From: Raffaelea ambrosiae
Lineage: Eukaryota; Ascomycota; Sordariomycetes; Ophiostomatales; Ophiostomataceae
Assembly: GCA_002778195.1 (NCBI GenBank)
Contig: PCDI01000007.1
Coordinates: 29,455 to 93,454, forward strand
Reading direction: 5' to 3'
DNA length: 64,000 bases
How positions within the stretch are numbered: the first letter of the stretch is position 1; every line of letters begins with the position of its first letter. Positions 25,104 to 36,068 of the stretch are shown here, piece by piece. Made by a program: the position numbers and the translations under genes. A model generated the notes under the pieces. That model ran no database searches and was not told the origin of the DNA. It saw only the letters and a program-made list of their open reading frames with translations.

Positions 25104-25524
25104 AGCCCTTGGTGAGCAGCCACACGCAGAAGCGCGCCTCCTGCGTGGCGACGACATACATCCGGTCTAGGTCCTCCGAATCCATGTAGTGGCGAGCGTA
25201 CTTGGTGGCGATGCGCTCGGCGGCGTCGTCGAAGTTGTGCTTCCGCGAGATGGTCCGCTGGACGAGCACGGTGTTGAGCGTGCCCTCGTCCGGGTCCAGC
25301 CGGGCCACGATCACCGAGGCGCCCGTGCTGGCGCGCCCTTCGTCCAAGGGCGGCATACACAGGACGACGGCATTATCATCGGGCGCAAAGTTCCACCGCA
25401 GCACGGTCTGCCAGAGACTCGACCATTTGAGATCTCGTTCGTCTTGGGATGCTTCTAGATGCAAAATATGAAGCATTCCATGGTCGGGCACAAGGGTCGC
25501 GCGACGGTCCAATTCTGGATTCAT
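24835..25524 (-). CDS. Uncharacterised protein with Asp run and Gln-rich tail
   Basis: A single exon of 229 residues, read from the ATG at 25524 (GCCATGAAT context); an earlier in-frame ATG at 25590 is possible. I do not recognise it. Residues 1-140 look globular (MLHILHLEASQDERDLKWSS, LRWNFAPDDNAVVLCMPP, SVIVARLDPDEG, MYVVATQEARFCVWLLTKGY). A run of ten Asp, encoded by pure GAC repeats (25071-25103), follows, then VLHRLEEMDDVRRG, and the tail is Pro/Ala- then Gln-rich. Its SVIVARL...LNTVLVQ...RMYVVAT...CVWLL order resembles SVVVRVI...LLTTVVLH...SVFVITA...RPWIL in the convergent neighbour, so the two may share a domain. That is my reading by eye, not a search result. Confidence 0.6.
25071..25103. 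repeat. (GTC)n/(GAC)n trinucleotide repeat in coding sequence
   Basis: Eleven uninterrupted GTC triplets on the plus strand encode an Asp run in the minus-strand orphan gene. It is likely to vary in length between isolates. Confidence 0.9.
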
Positions 25525-26045
25525 GGCGTCGCCCCCAAGAGAAACTACACAGGGAGGGGGGAGGGGGCTGTAACAACCAAAAAGAAACACATAAAGAAAT
25601 GAAGAAAATCAAGGAGGAAAGAAAAACTCTTCTTCTGACGAGACAGGCCGCCGCATGCTCACAATTCGTCTGCAGAAAGCCAGGACCAACCACAGCCCCT
25701 GCTCACTTTATGCGGCCTGTTCAGGCGGCCGCGTCTGCCTAGAATCCTTCTGCGCACTCTTTGGCTCCCTGGTTGGTGGTCGCCATGGGCAGCCTATCAA
25801 TTCATCCGCTTCCGTGCAAAGGCGGAACGGGGCAGATCTGCCAAAAAAAGCCTCTGGCTCGTCCTTGTGACTTTTTGTATATCGCAGCGTGTCTTGCCGT
25901 CCAGCAACTGGAACTGCTGTTCTGTTCTAGGACCATCCCCAACCGGCCAGTTTTGTGTGCTTGTTCGAGGTTCCTTTGAGGAGGGGGGTTTGACAGACCT
26001 CACCGTGCCGTCTTCATCCAACCCCTGTTTTCCCCTGCCAGCATC
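25525..26045. other. Divergent spacer between orphan genes
   Basis: 521 bases between the start of the minus-strand orphan (25524) and the start of the first tandem paralogue (26046), so it should hold both promoters. It has a pyrimidine/purine-skewed stretch (25540-25640). I see no other gene. Confidence 0.5.
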
Positions 26046-28189
26046 ATGGCACTGGGTTTCCACGATGCCAATACTTGGCCTGTTTTCCGCGTCCCGCCTC
26101 GGTGCCGGGCCTGCCGTTTTGTTCTCGAAGACGACGACAGGGTGGTGGCAGGCAAGTCGCTTCCGTCTCGGTGCATCGAAAGACCCTTTTCGGCAGTACC
26201 AGAGACAGTATCGGGGAGACCGTGGCCTGAGCTGACCCTTTTCCTTGGGAAGACATCAACGGGGGCAGGTCCGCGACGTATACCTACGGCGACGGTCTCA
26301 TAGACCGCGATTGCTATTTTACCATCCGCTCGATGCCGGAATTTGACTGTCCCTGTAAAGGCCAAGCGAGCGAGGCATCTGGATACCACGAAGACTGCCT
26401 TGCCTTTCTTGGGGGACGACTGCCTCCGCCCGAGTTTGCGCGCTCGGCCATGTACGCGTTTCCGCCGCCGCCATCGGCGGAAAGAGAGCGATGGGTCCGG
26501 ATTCGACGCACGCTCGAGGGCAAGCTTCCGCGGGCCCTGCCCGGTGTCCCGTTCCCGCTGGAAGTGTGGGCCATGGTCTGCGACTACCTCGTGCAGCCGT
26601 ACGCCATCGCCGAGCTGCAGGCGCTCTGGGCGACGCCGGGCCGGACCTCTGGTGTAGCCGATTGCATGGCTGGTTTCACTGTGCCCGACGTCTGCATCGA
26701 CGAGCAGCGGTACATGGGACCGCCGACCGACCCGAGGCTGTTTGCCTGTAGCCATGATCACGAGGGCGACAACAAGAACGAATCCACGGATCGCAGCGGC
26801 GGCGATGCCAAGGCAGACCATGGCCGGTGTGGTTTGGTCCGCCGGCGGCGCGCCGACAAGCCGGTCCAATGGGTCTATGTGTCGCATGACCATGTCGGGA
26901 TCCGGGACGTCGTGCTGGCTGGCAGGCACATGAGCGGTCGATCCCGCCATCATCTGCCGATGGAATCGAATCTCGCGGCCAACGCCGATGCCAACACCGG
27001 CGTCGTGAAAACGTGGTGGCAAACCGTGCCCGTGGCAGACAGGCTCTTTCAGTGGACGTCTGACGTGAGCCCCCTTCTGTGGCCTGGATCCGTGTGCCCC
27101 GTACGCTATGTGGCTGACCATGCTTGTCTTTAGGGTATCAAGCTACGAGAGGTGTCGTCCGGCCCGGACGACATCGAGATCAAGTTTTTTTGGCCAACGC
27201 CGCGGTCTCTGCGCCGGATGTCTTCCATGCACCAATTTTCCTACATACCAGCGTCGCACTCCCGGGTCTACGAGCACATGAGCAGCATCCGCATGTCGTC
27301 GCTGCTCTGCAACGCTTCCACGATCACAGGCTACTCCGTCTTCTTCACCCGCAACATCGTGACCATCCATGCGCACCAGCAGCCAGAGGATCGTTCCTTT
27401 TACCAGTTCTACAGCCGGCGCCACGCCATGGATCAGTCTGGCTGGGTGTACTACCCCATGGGTGACGGCGAAACGATCACAAATGTGTTGAGGCGGAAAG
27501 GCAGCCGGGACCTCGAGATGGGCCTCATTTTGCAGACCAGCAAGAGTCGAAACCTCGTCATGACCCCCGGGGCCACTCTGCTTTCGTCAGCAAACAACGC
27601 CAACCAGTGGGAGGTCATGGGCAGCCTCAAGGGCGGGCCGTCCCGTATCTATTTCGGCGCGTCACGAAAAGGCGTATGCTCTTTTGCATTTGCAAATATG
27701 CAATCCTCCGTGGGATCAGCCGTACCGATTCCGATTCCGCATCGAGTACCACCCATGCTGAAGCCACGATGCTTCTACTCGTCGGCCAGTCTCCAAAACG
27801 TATCTCGCATCACGCCTTGTTTCCGCATGCCCGGGTCTGATTCTGTGGCTGGACGCATCATGACGGGTCTGCTTCTGGAATATGCCGATGACCAGCCGCC
27901 AGCCTGCCTGGGCGAATACCGGCTGGACGAGGCCGAAAAGCCCGTCGACGTGCCGTCCACATCCCAGGCACTGCACTTTCACTATTGGGACGCGGCCTGG
28001 AGCTGGTGCATGGGCGTGGAGGTCGGTCCGCTCCAAGAGGCCGTGGCCGAGGAAAAGACGAAAAGCGAGCCGGACGAAATCCAACACGTCTGGCACAGCA
28101 TGCCATGGTCGGGGGCCGTGGAGCTCTGGTCTGACTTCCCGCGTTCATGGATCACGCATGTGATGACGCCAGACAGTCCCTGGGGGTGA
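26046..28189 (+). CDS. Uncharacterised fungal protein, tandem paralogue 1 (Cys/His N-terminus, F-box-like motif)
   Basis: Exons are 26046-26151, 26253-27064 and 27134-28189, giving 657 residues. Intron 1 is GC-AG and intron 2 (GTGAGC...TTTAG, 69 nt) is standard. The model is anchored by the downstream paralogue at 29178-31267, which has introns at the same two places and phases. The N-terminus has Cys20-x2-Cys23 (PPRCRACRFVLE) and, after DINGGRSATYTYGDGLIDRD, His81-x2-Cys84 (GYHEDCLAFLGG), together a plausible zinc site. An F-box-like segment (FPLEVWAMVCDYLV) sits near residue 135. The C-terminal half (about 305-650) is conserved with the paralogue: GYSVFFTRNIVTIHAH, GWVYYPMGDGE, NLVMTPGATLL, DDQPPACLGEYRLDE and WSGAVELWS. 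No function can be assigned. A substrate-receptor role in a ubiquitin ligase is only suggested by the F-box-like motif. Confidence 0.78.
26152..26252 (+). other. GC-AG intron
   Basis: 101-nt intron with the sequence CAG|GCAAGT at the donor, GCTGAC as a branch-site candidate 20 nt before the end, and GGGAAG at the acceptor. It lies at exactly the position and phase (phase 1, between V-A and D-I) of a GT-AG intron in the paralogue (29275-29340). The CAG|GCAAGT context is that expected of functional GC donors, which tolerate the C by otherwise full U1 pairing. Confidence 0.8.
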
Positions 28190-29177
28190 ACAGCGGTCAG
28201 TCTAGACATGGACATGTCGAACAAAGAGGCGGCTGCAAGGATGAGAGCGGAGGCCGGAACGCAAAGAGACATCAAAGCTGTAAGAAAGGACTCTCGATGT
28301 TAGTTACTCGCCCAAACATGTTCGGAGGCAGGACGAAGTCCATGCTGCTGGAGGTAGAGCTCGCGGCAGATTCACGACTGCCATGTTGGAAAGGGACAGC
28401 TGGACTGACTTGACACGGCGAATGAATGCATCCCACAGAAGCTCCGTGGCCTTTGTCTTCGCATCGAAGTACATTCCGGGCCCCGGCGTAGTCCCGCCAT
28501 CCAATTGAAAGAAAGCAGAGCGACTTCTTGCTGAGTTTTGAACGGGACATCCCCCCTCTTTTTGGTGCTTTTCAATGAACAGTATTGCCAATCCAATAGA
28601 AGACCATGTTCCACAAGAAAAGAGCGAGGTTTCCGCGGCCGTCCGAAAGGCCACGCCCGCGGCGCTGCCCTGCCTCCTCGTGTTGCGGCCGCAGTCGACA
28701 CACGCGTATTTGCAGTCCGGTGGTCTAGACTGGCAGATCAACTTTAGCAGGCTCCTGTATGCAGTTGTGCTATCCAATCTTGGGAGATACTGATGTACAC
28801 TTGCATGCCATGGGGCTTCTCGGGCTTCTCATGGGCCTCGTCTCGCCTGATGTTAGCAGTCACGACTAACAAGGGGCCTGGAACGATGATTGGCTCGTTG
28901 TTGCTTCGACCCCACCCTGTGCTGTGGGCGCGGCAGGTTCCTGGCGCTTATGTCAAGGGTCTAATATTAGGCATCCCCCCGATGCATCTTGTTTCCTGCC
29001 CACGTTTCCTGCCCACGCCCAAGGTGCATGACAACGCCAAGAGACGATGCACAACGGCCTCGTGTTGCCGCCCATTCTGTCTCGGACCCCTCCCGCCTCG
29101 CCATTCGACAAACTGCACAAACTGCTGTTCAGACTGGTGGCATACAGTGGCATACCAGTGCCGTGAAGCAACCGGTC
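28190..29177. other. Spacer between the tandem paralogues
   Basis: 988 bases. A minus-strand open frame of 157 codons (28777-28304) has a few protein-like stretches but biased composition and no support, so I do not call it. The last 200 bases should include the promoter of the second paralogue. No repeat or element marks the duplication boundary. Confidence 0.5.
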
Positions 29178-31267
29178 ATGGAACCAGACGTCGATCAGTG
29201 GCCGCGGTATTGCGTTCCTCCGCGCTGCCGACTCTGCCGCTTCCCTATCGAGCTTTGGGACGAGGCTGTAGCTGGTAAGGACACAGGTGCCGGACAGCGA
29301 GGACACACGCATGCTGACGGGTATGGTCTTTCCATCGCAGACATTCGGGGCCGCAAGTCGAAATCGTTTTTGTGCGGCGACGGTGTCTTGGACCACAACC
29401 TGCGGGCCGACATCCTGAGCCGATCCGAATTCGACCACAAGAGCAACCATGAGGATGGGGTGCCAGAAGAGAAAGCCCCTGGCTATCACGCCCGGTGCCT
29501 CCAGTTTGTTGGTGGCCACTTGCCGGATCCCGCGTTCGCTCTGTCCACCCAGTACTCGTTCGACCCGACACCGTCCGAGGAACGGAATCGGTGGCAGAGG
29601 ATACAAGATCGGCTATGCACCAGCCTGTCTAGGAGTATGCCGCATGCTCGGCTGCCACCGGAACTCTGGCGTATTGTGGCTGGCTACCTCGTCCGGGAAT
29701 GCTCCATCGTCCAGGCGCAGGATGTCTGGGGGGCACAGAGGCCCCGGTCTCGTACTCTGAATGTTTCCCGGGGTCTCTGGGCCGACTACATCTATGCAGA
29801 GGGGACTCGCTATGTCGCCCGTTTGACCGACAACGAGCCCCCGCCGGCAGCCGCTGGCAGCCAAAGCCTTTCGAAGACAAGGCGGACGGCAGGCATCCAA
29901 CTTTTGGGCAGCGAGGAGACACAGACAAGGACAGTGGTGTATGTCTTGCGAGACCATTTTGGAATACGCCAGCTGGTCTTTGCCGCGCCCCATTCCGACC
30001 TGGCGAAGCTCCCCCAGTTCGCCGATGCAGATACAAATCAGCACAGCAACAGGATGTGGTGGCATACGATCGAGCTGAAAGACGCTTTCCTGTGGACGGA
30101 CTCCGATGTAAGTGGCCTTGTCTTTTCTGTTGTCGTGCGTGTCTTGTGTGTCTTTCCGTCTCCGTTCCTGCCGGTCTCGCTGCGTTGCTGCTCTTGGTAC
30201 TAGCGAATGCGTGTTTGCAGCGGACCAAGCTGCATCGGATCGCCAGCAAGGCGGATTCTTGGCGGGAGAGAGTGGCGTGGTCCGTTCCGCATGCTCCAGC
30301 CCAGCTTCGGACGATTTCCCTGTTCCCCTACGCCCCCAAAGACGATCCCCTTGACCAGCGCTGCGAGCGCCACACGCTCCGTATGCTGTCGTTTGTGTGC
30401 AACGATGCTACCGTCACGGGCTACACGGCTGTCTTCGACACCAACATTCTCGCCATCCACGCCCATGCAAAGGGGGAAGACCTGCACGCTCTCTACCGAC
30501 ACTACGAGGAAACACACCGCGGCCCGTCGCTGGCCTGGCTGTACTTTCCGCTCGGCCCCAGTGAGCGTATTGCCAACATCGTGGCCCGGCACGGCGCCAC
30601 GTCTTTGAAAATGGGCCTGCTGTTCCAGACAACCAAGGGACGAAACGTGGTCATGACGCCGGGGTTCACGCTGCTCGGAAGAAACGAGGACGACCATAGT
30701 TCCTGGTACGCCCTTGGCAGTCTGGATTGGGAGAGCGGGCCAACGCGCATGTACTACAACGTTTCCCGGCGTGGCATCCGGCAAATCGGCATTGCCCATT
30801 CGACCGATACCGTGACGGCTTCGGTCCCGTTGCCCACCGTGTACCATGTGCCGAGAATGCAGGGGCCACGGAAGAATTTCTGCTCGTCGGTCAGCCTGCG
30901 CCATGTGCGGCAAGTCACACCGTGCATCCAACCGTTTGGCGGCTCTCGCCGTCCATCCCTGCTGAGCGGGCTGCTCTTTGAGTACGACGACGGCCAGCCG
31001 CCCGCCTGCCTAGGGGAATACCGCCTGGACTATATGCGCCCTCCGATGCCTGTGCCTTGCACATCGGAAGGCCTGCACTTCCGCTATGAGAGCACAGGCT
31101 GGACCGTATGTCTGGGGGTGGAGGTCTGCTCCATCCGAGAGGCCAAGAGGAAGGCCGAGGCAGATCCAGCCAAGGGTCCCGGAGTCTGGACCACGGTGCC
31201 TTGGTCGGGAACACTGGAAATGTGGTCTCGCTTTCCGTGTTCGAGAATACAGCATGTCGATAACTAG
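29178..31267 (+). CDS. Uncharacterised fungal protein, tandem paralogue 2 (Cys/His N-terminus, F-box-like motif)
   Basis: Exons are 29178-29274, 29341-30107 and 30221-31267, giving 636 residues. Intron 1 (66 nt, GTAAGG...TCGCAG) has no in-frame stop and a length divisible by three, so retention would insert 22 residues. Intron 2 (113 nt, GTAAGT...TTGCAG) is ordinary. Cys17-x2-Cys20 (PPRCRLCRFPIE), DIRGRKSKSF...CGDG and His82-x2-Cys85 (GYHARCLQFVGG) match the upstream copy. The F-box-like motif is clearer here: LPPELWRIVAGYLVRE near residue 135. The C-terminal half shares GYTAVFDTNILAIHAH, WLYFPLGPSERI, NVVMTPGFTLL, DDGQPPACLGEYRLD and WSGTLEMWS. The two proteins are clearly diverged, so the duplication is not recent. 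Function unknown. Confidence 0.8.
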
Positions 31268-31545
31268 CGTGTGCACCTGGCCTACGGAAAACGGAAGATT
31301 TGCACAGCGTAGGAACTTGCGAAAACAAATATGCACGACCCGTTTCCCGTCCGTGAAACAAACTGTATTCCAGAAGAAGAAACAATCTCTCCAGGGGAAA
31401 CAAGCACACCAATGCTATACCAAAAAAAAAAAAAAATTTTCGGCAAAATGATGACCATGCAGCTCTTTTGTATGTTGGATGCTCCAACACCGTCGTATTC
31501 CTGCCCCAGCGATCCATTTCTCCTCCTGCTTCCTCCCCTGCTCCA

Positions 31546-34500
31546 TCATGTCCGTGGACTCCGCAGAAAGGCCAGCACGCCGCCGCAGTAGCCCACCAGC
31601 GCATCCAGGCGGTTGCGCTCCTGCTCCTGCACCTCCCTCCACTCGGTCAGCGCCGCCTCCAGGCTCGCCCCCGTCTCTTGGTGCGTGTCCTTGTGCGCGT
31701 CGTTGTGCGTGTCGGTTTCGCCTTCCGTCCCGTCGCTGCCAAACACGCCGCTGACGGTGTCGGCGCCATGGAGGCGCAGGAAGACGGTCATCCAGGCCTG
31801 GACGAGCTCGTAGTCGCGGCGGGCGCGGAGACGCGCGGTCATGGCGCGGACAAAGAGGGCGAGGTCGTTGTTGGCGGCGGAGGCGCCGTCGAAGCTGTCC
31901 GAGGACAAGGACCGGAGGGCGAGGTCGGCCCGGGCAGACGGGAGATTCTTGAAGTGTTCGATAAAGGGGGTGACTGAAAGGTTAGTAGGACAGGACGACA
32001 ACAGCGAGCGAAGCGAGGACAGAAAAACGAGCGAAGCGAGGACAGAATAAAACGAGCGAAGCGAGGACAGAATAAAACGAGCGAAGCGAGGACAGAAACA
32101 AAAAAAGCGAGGACCAAAAAAAATACTTACAGTCGCCCGTTGCCGCACCTTGGTGCAGTTTCCGCGTGAAGGGGTCTTGGGCCGAGCCCGCACCGTCGAA
32201 CTTGAGGATGTGCGAGAGTGAGACGTTGTTGCTGTTGTTGTCTGCTGGCGTCGACGTTGTGAGAGCCGCCGCACCGTTCTCGGAAGCACTGTCCGTTGTC
32301 GTCCCTAGCTGGGCGACATTCTCGATCTCGGCCGACCCGATGGTGCCGATAAAGAAGGGCACCTTTTCTGGCTTCTTGGGCGCCTCCTTGGGCTTGTTGC
32401 GCTGCTTGATGACGTCGAGGTGCAGCAGGGTCTGCCAGCGGCTCTTGGGCACGAGACTGAGGGTGGTCATGTCGGCGCTGAGCTGGTCGACGGCCGAGGC
32501 CGGGACGATGGCACCGTCGTCGTTGTCGTCGGCGTCCTCTCCGTCGTTGTCTTCATACGCCGCATCGATGAGCCCGACACCGCCCTCGCCCGAGGCCGTG
32601 GGGCCGGCCAGACTCTTCTTGGACGATGTGGCCGTAGTGGCGGCAGCCGCGTCCTCCTCCACGATCTGCCGTGTCGGGACATGCTTGAACAGCGTCTTGT
32701 TGGTCCAAATGTCCACGCCGAGGGCGCCGTCCGGCGCCACGGCCAGGTACTCGCCCGTGGCCGAGAAGGCAACCGAGCGGCCCGGCCGCTCGAGCACGAC
32801 CGAGTCGATCAGGTGGCTGGTCGACAGGTCCCAGACGCGCAGCCGGGCGTCTTCCTGGCTGACGGCGACGATCCAGCGGCCGTCGTTGGAGAAGCAAAAG
32901 TCGTTGACCGTCGCGGTGCGGGAACCCGAACCTGACCCTGGGCCGCCACCCACCCAGAACTCGCGGATGGTCTTGCGGGTCTCGAGGTCGACGACGCGGA
33001 TGGCGCTGTCGTCGCAGGAAAAGGCCAGCAGGTCGTTGGCCGCGTGGTAGCGGCAGCCGGTGACGGCGGTCATGGGCGCCCAGTCGATCTGGTCGACCAG
33101 GTGGCCCGTCAAAAAGTCCCAGAACTTGACCGTGCCGTCCAGCGAGCACGACACGACGTACTTGTCCATGCTGTCGACGACGATGCCCGTCACGGCCTTG
33201 GTGTGCCGGCCCGCGCCGGGGTGCATGAAGAACGCGCCCGCCGTCGGACCGCCAGCCGAACCACCAGACGCACCACCACCACCACCACCACCGCCGCCAT
33301 ACGACTGCAGCTGGGTCACGGCGTCGGTGTGCCGCAGCTGCTGCTGCATCTTGAGCTGGCGCGCCTGGGCGGGCGTCAGCTTGGACGGGAACCGCTGGCG
33401 GTGCAGCCCCGACTGCAGGTTGTACATGTCCAGGCTGCCCTCGGCCGAGCCCACCAGCGCAAAGCTGCCGCACGGGCTGACCGCCACAGTCGACACGGGC
33501 GCCCGGTCGCCCGTCGGGAACGCCCATCGGCCGGCGCGCTTGCGGCCCCAGAACCACGTCCGCGCCCAGGCGTCGTCCCTGTGCGCCGTGACCACGCTCT
33601 CCCAGCCGGTCGCCGCGCTGAGCTCGGCCTCGCTCGGACCACCACCACCACCACCACCACCCTTCCTGTTTCGGTTGTTCTTCCCGCCGTCCTCCACGCC
33701 CACCTTGTGCCACATCCGCTGCTTGCCTGGCATGGCGCCGATGCCGCCGTCGCGGTTGAGCGACGACGCGATGCACGTGATCTCGGGCGCCTTGAGGTCG
33801 TCGAGCGTGGTCGTGGGCCCGTGGCGCAGCACCGACGCCGACAGGATGCCGGCCTTCTTGGCCTTGTTGCGGATGTTGCCCTGGCTGAGCTCGGTGCTCT
33901 GGCCGTCGCGCCGCAGACTCCAGCCCCACAGGCTGCGGTCGCGGCCGCCGCTGAGCAGCCACTTGTTGCCGCCGTCGGCGCCGTCAAAGTCGGACGGCAA
34001 AAACTCGAGGCACGTGACCGGCGCGGCGTGGCCGCTGCGGATGTGCAGCAGGCGCGGTACCGGCGAGAAGGGCGTCTCGTCAAAGATCCACGACTTGAGC
34101 GCGTTGTCCAGGCCGCTGGTCAGGATCACCGGCTGGCCCGGCAAGAACTCGATCTTGCTGATGCCGCCGCGGATGGGCTCGACCGCGGGCAGCAGCGCAT
34201 GGCTCGCCTGGGTGGCCTGGGTGGCCTGGGTGGCCTTCCTGACGAGGGCCTTCATGGCTGGCGCCAGTGCCGGTGCGCTGCTGTCCTTCAGCGGCGCGGA
34301 GGGGGGGTTGTGTGCGCTCCGCAGCACGCCCATGATGCGGCCGCCCTTGTTGAGGTCCCAGAACGTGACGTCGCCCGTGGCCGCGGTCGCGGTGGCCATG
34401 ACGCCCGCCTTCCGGCCATCCTGGCCGGCACCGGCATTGTCTGTGCGGAAGGAGATGGAGCACACGGGCGCGTCGTTCCCGCCGTCCTCGGTGATGCCTG

Positions 34501-35480
34501 CCGTGCCCGCATCGAGCGCCAGCAGCGTGCGGTCGTGCACCACGTCCTTGATGACGAGCGGGCCGCTGGCATAGGCAATGGCCAGCAGAGCCAGCGCCGG
34601 CGTCGGCTCGAGACAGGTCACGGCGCCGCAGTTGGCTGCCGGCGGCACGATGGTGTAGACGAGCTTGCCGGAGCTGACGTTCCAGATCTCGACCCAGCCA
34701 TCGGCGCGGCCGACAAAGATCTTGTTGAGGAAGGTGGGCATGGTGCACATGCCGCCGGTCAGCTCGTTGCCGCCCGACTGCGACGCCGTCGGCTGCAGCG
34801 TGGTGTAGTGCTCGAGCGTGGCCGACTTCCAGACTTCGATGCGCGTGCGTGCGAGGCCGACGATCCACGAGCCAAAGATGAGAATCTGCCGGAGCGGCTC
34901 GTTCAGGTCCCGCGGCAGTGGGATCTCGGCCACCTTGCGGCCGCGCTGGTAGACCCAGAAGCCCTGCTTGCGGGAGGATGGCTTCTGCTGTTTGCTGATG
35001 TGCTCTTCTTTCTCTGCCTCGCTGGCTTCCTCGATGCTGTCCCCCTCCTCCTCCTCCTCCTCCTCATCATCCTCGTCCTCCTCGTCGTTGCCTCCTCCCC
35101 ATGCCGCATATACTTTTTGCTTCCAGGCGAGAGTGGCTGTGATGCCGCGCGGTGTCTGCGGCCGTGTGACAAAGACGAGGTTCAGACCGCGCTTCAGGTC
35201 GTATGTCTGCAGCGAGCGGCCGACGGAGGTGGTGATCTGAAAGGTCGTCTTGCCCAGAGGCACGGATGTGAAGGGGACATTGGTCGGAGAGACGAGGCCG
35301 ACGGTCTGGGGCAAAGTTCGAGTTAGCTCTTGTCTATGGTCGTTCAATGCACATCAGAAAACCTACCCGGAATGGAGCAAACACGCGCGACCGGCCAGAT
35401 GCAGCCGCCTTGGGTCGAGGCTTTGCGACTTCCTGCCGCTTCTGACGCTTCACCAGCGGGCCATTGTCGGAGTGTGGCAT
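31546..35480 (-). CDS. utp21: U3 snoRNP/SSU processome WD40 protein Utp21 (WDR36)
   Basis: Nucleolar subunit of the UtpB module, needed for 18S rRNA processing. Exons are 35480-35367, 35305-32131 and 31973-31546, giving 1238 residues. Exon 1 encodes 38 residues ending RVFAPFR, joined in phase 0 to TVGLVSPTNVPFTSVPLGKT, which is the family's conserved start. WD40 repeats fill about residues 60-1000 (SLQTYDLKRGLNLVFVTRP, SIRFWDL-like units such as VKFWDFLTGHLVDQIDWAPM, and IRVVDLETRKTIREFW). The C-terminal Utp21 domain (about 1010-1238) includes VPFFIGTIG and TPFIEHFKNLPSARADLALR. Acid and Ser/Gly inserts and an Ala-Thr-Gln triplet repeat (DNA 34207-34236) enlarge it beyond the usual 900-1000 residues. 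The last intron is a minisatellite. Confidence 0.96.
32006..32100. repeat. 25-bp minisatellite in utp21 intron 2
   Basis: Four copies of GAGCGAAGCGAGGACAGAAT plus AAAAC start at 32006, 32029, 32054 and 32079, followed by a partial copy. They make up most of the 157-nt intron 31974-32130, which keeps a GTAAGT donor, a CTAAC branch site and a TTTCAG acceptor. Confidence 0.92.
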
Positions 35481-36068
35481 GTTGTCTCCGGGGTCGGTAC
35501 CGGTGAAAATTCTGAAAGTGTTACAATACTATCGCCGTTCCATGCAGTTTTCGCTGCGGATCGAAAAGGCGGCTTCGACGTCGTCGTGGATTTAATGTGA
35601 AGGTATCGTCAACGAGCTCGCAGCTTCTTCTGGGATATCACCAATTTTTTTTTTTTTTTCCTGGCTCTATTTTTTTTTCTGCCGTCAACTTTTTTCTTAT
35701 CGCGATAAGAGCCCGCCCCGCAGGTCGAGCTAGTGAAATGTACATGCTTTTGTATACAGTATAATACAGTGTTAATAACACATGATCTCTTCGATGTGAT
35801 GTCGTCTTCAATGATTGCACCCGTTCTGCAACCGCTCCCTACTGTAGCCATTGGGGTCAAGTACCAGCGTCCAGAAGGTCGATATTGATCTGTGATCATG
35901 ATAGCACTCTACTTGGCATTGGCCATCCCCTCATAGTCTTCACAGAGCTACCAACAGCTAGATGGTGGAAGATACAGGTGTCGTGTATCATGCGTGTCTA
36001 TAAGATTGGTTTTTTTTTTCTTGATTCTGTCTATTTAAATTATCTTTCTCTCTCTCTGTTATCCCTCC
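35481..36068. other. Intergenic region between utp21 and the aldolase gene
   Basis: 588 bases holding the utp21 promoter and the 3' end of the aldolase gene. T16 and T10 runs lie at about 35645-35680. No other gene is visible. Confidence 0.5.

Noticed and set aside
28304..28777. 157-codon minus-strand frame between the tandem paralogues
   Set aside because: A few plausible stretches, but no similarity by eye to neighbours and no coding bias. Possibly a relic, not supportable.
33044..35326. 760-codon plus-strand frame antisense to utp21
   Set aside because: Same antisense artefact. WD40 motifs are on the minus strand.
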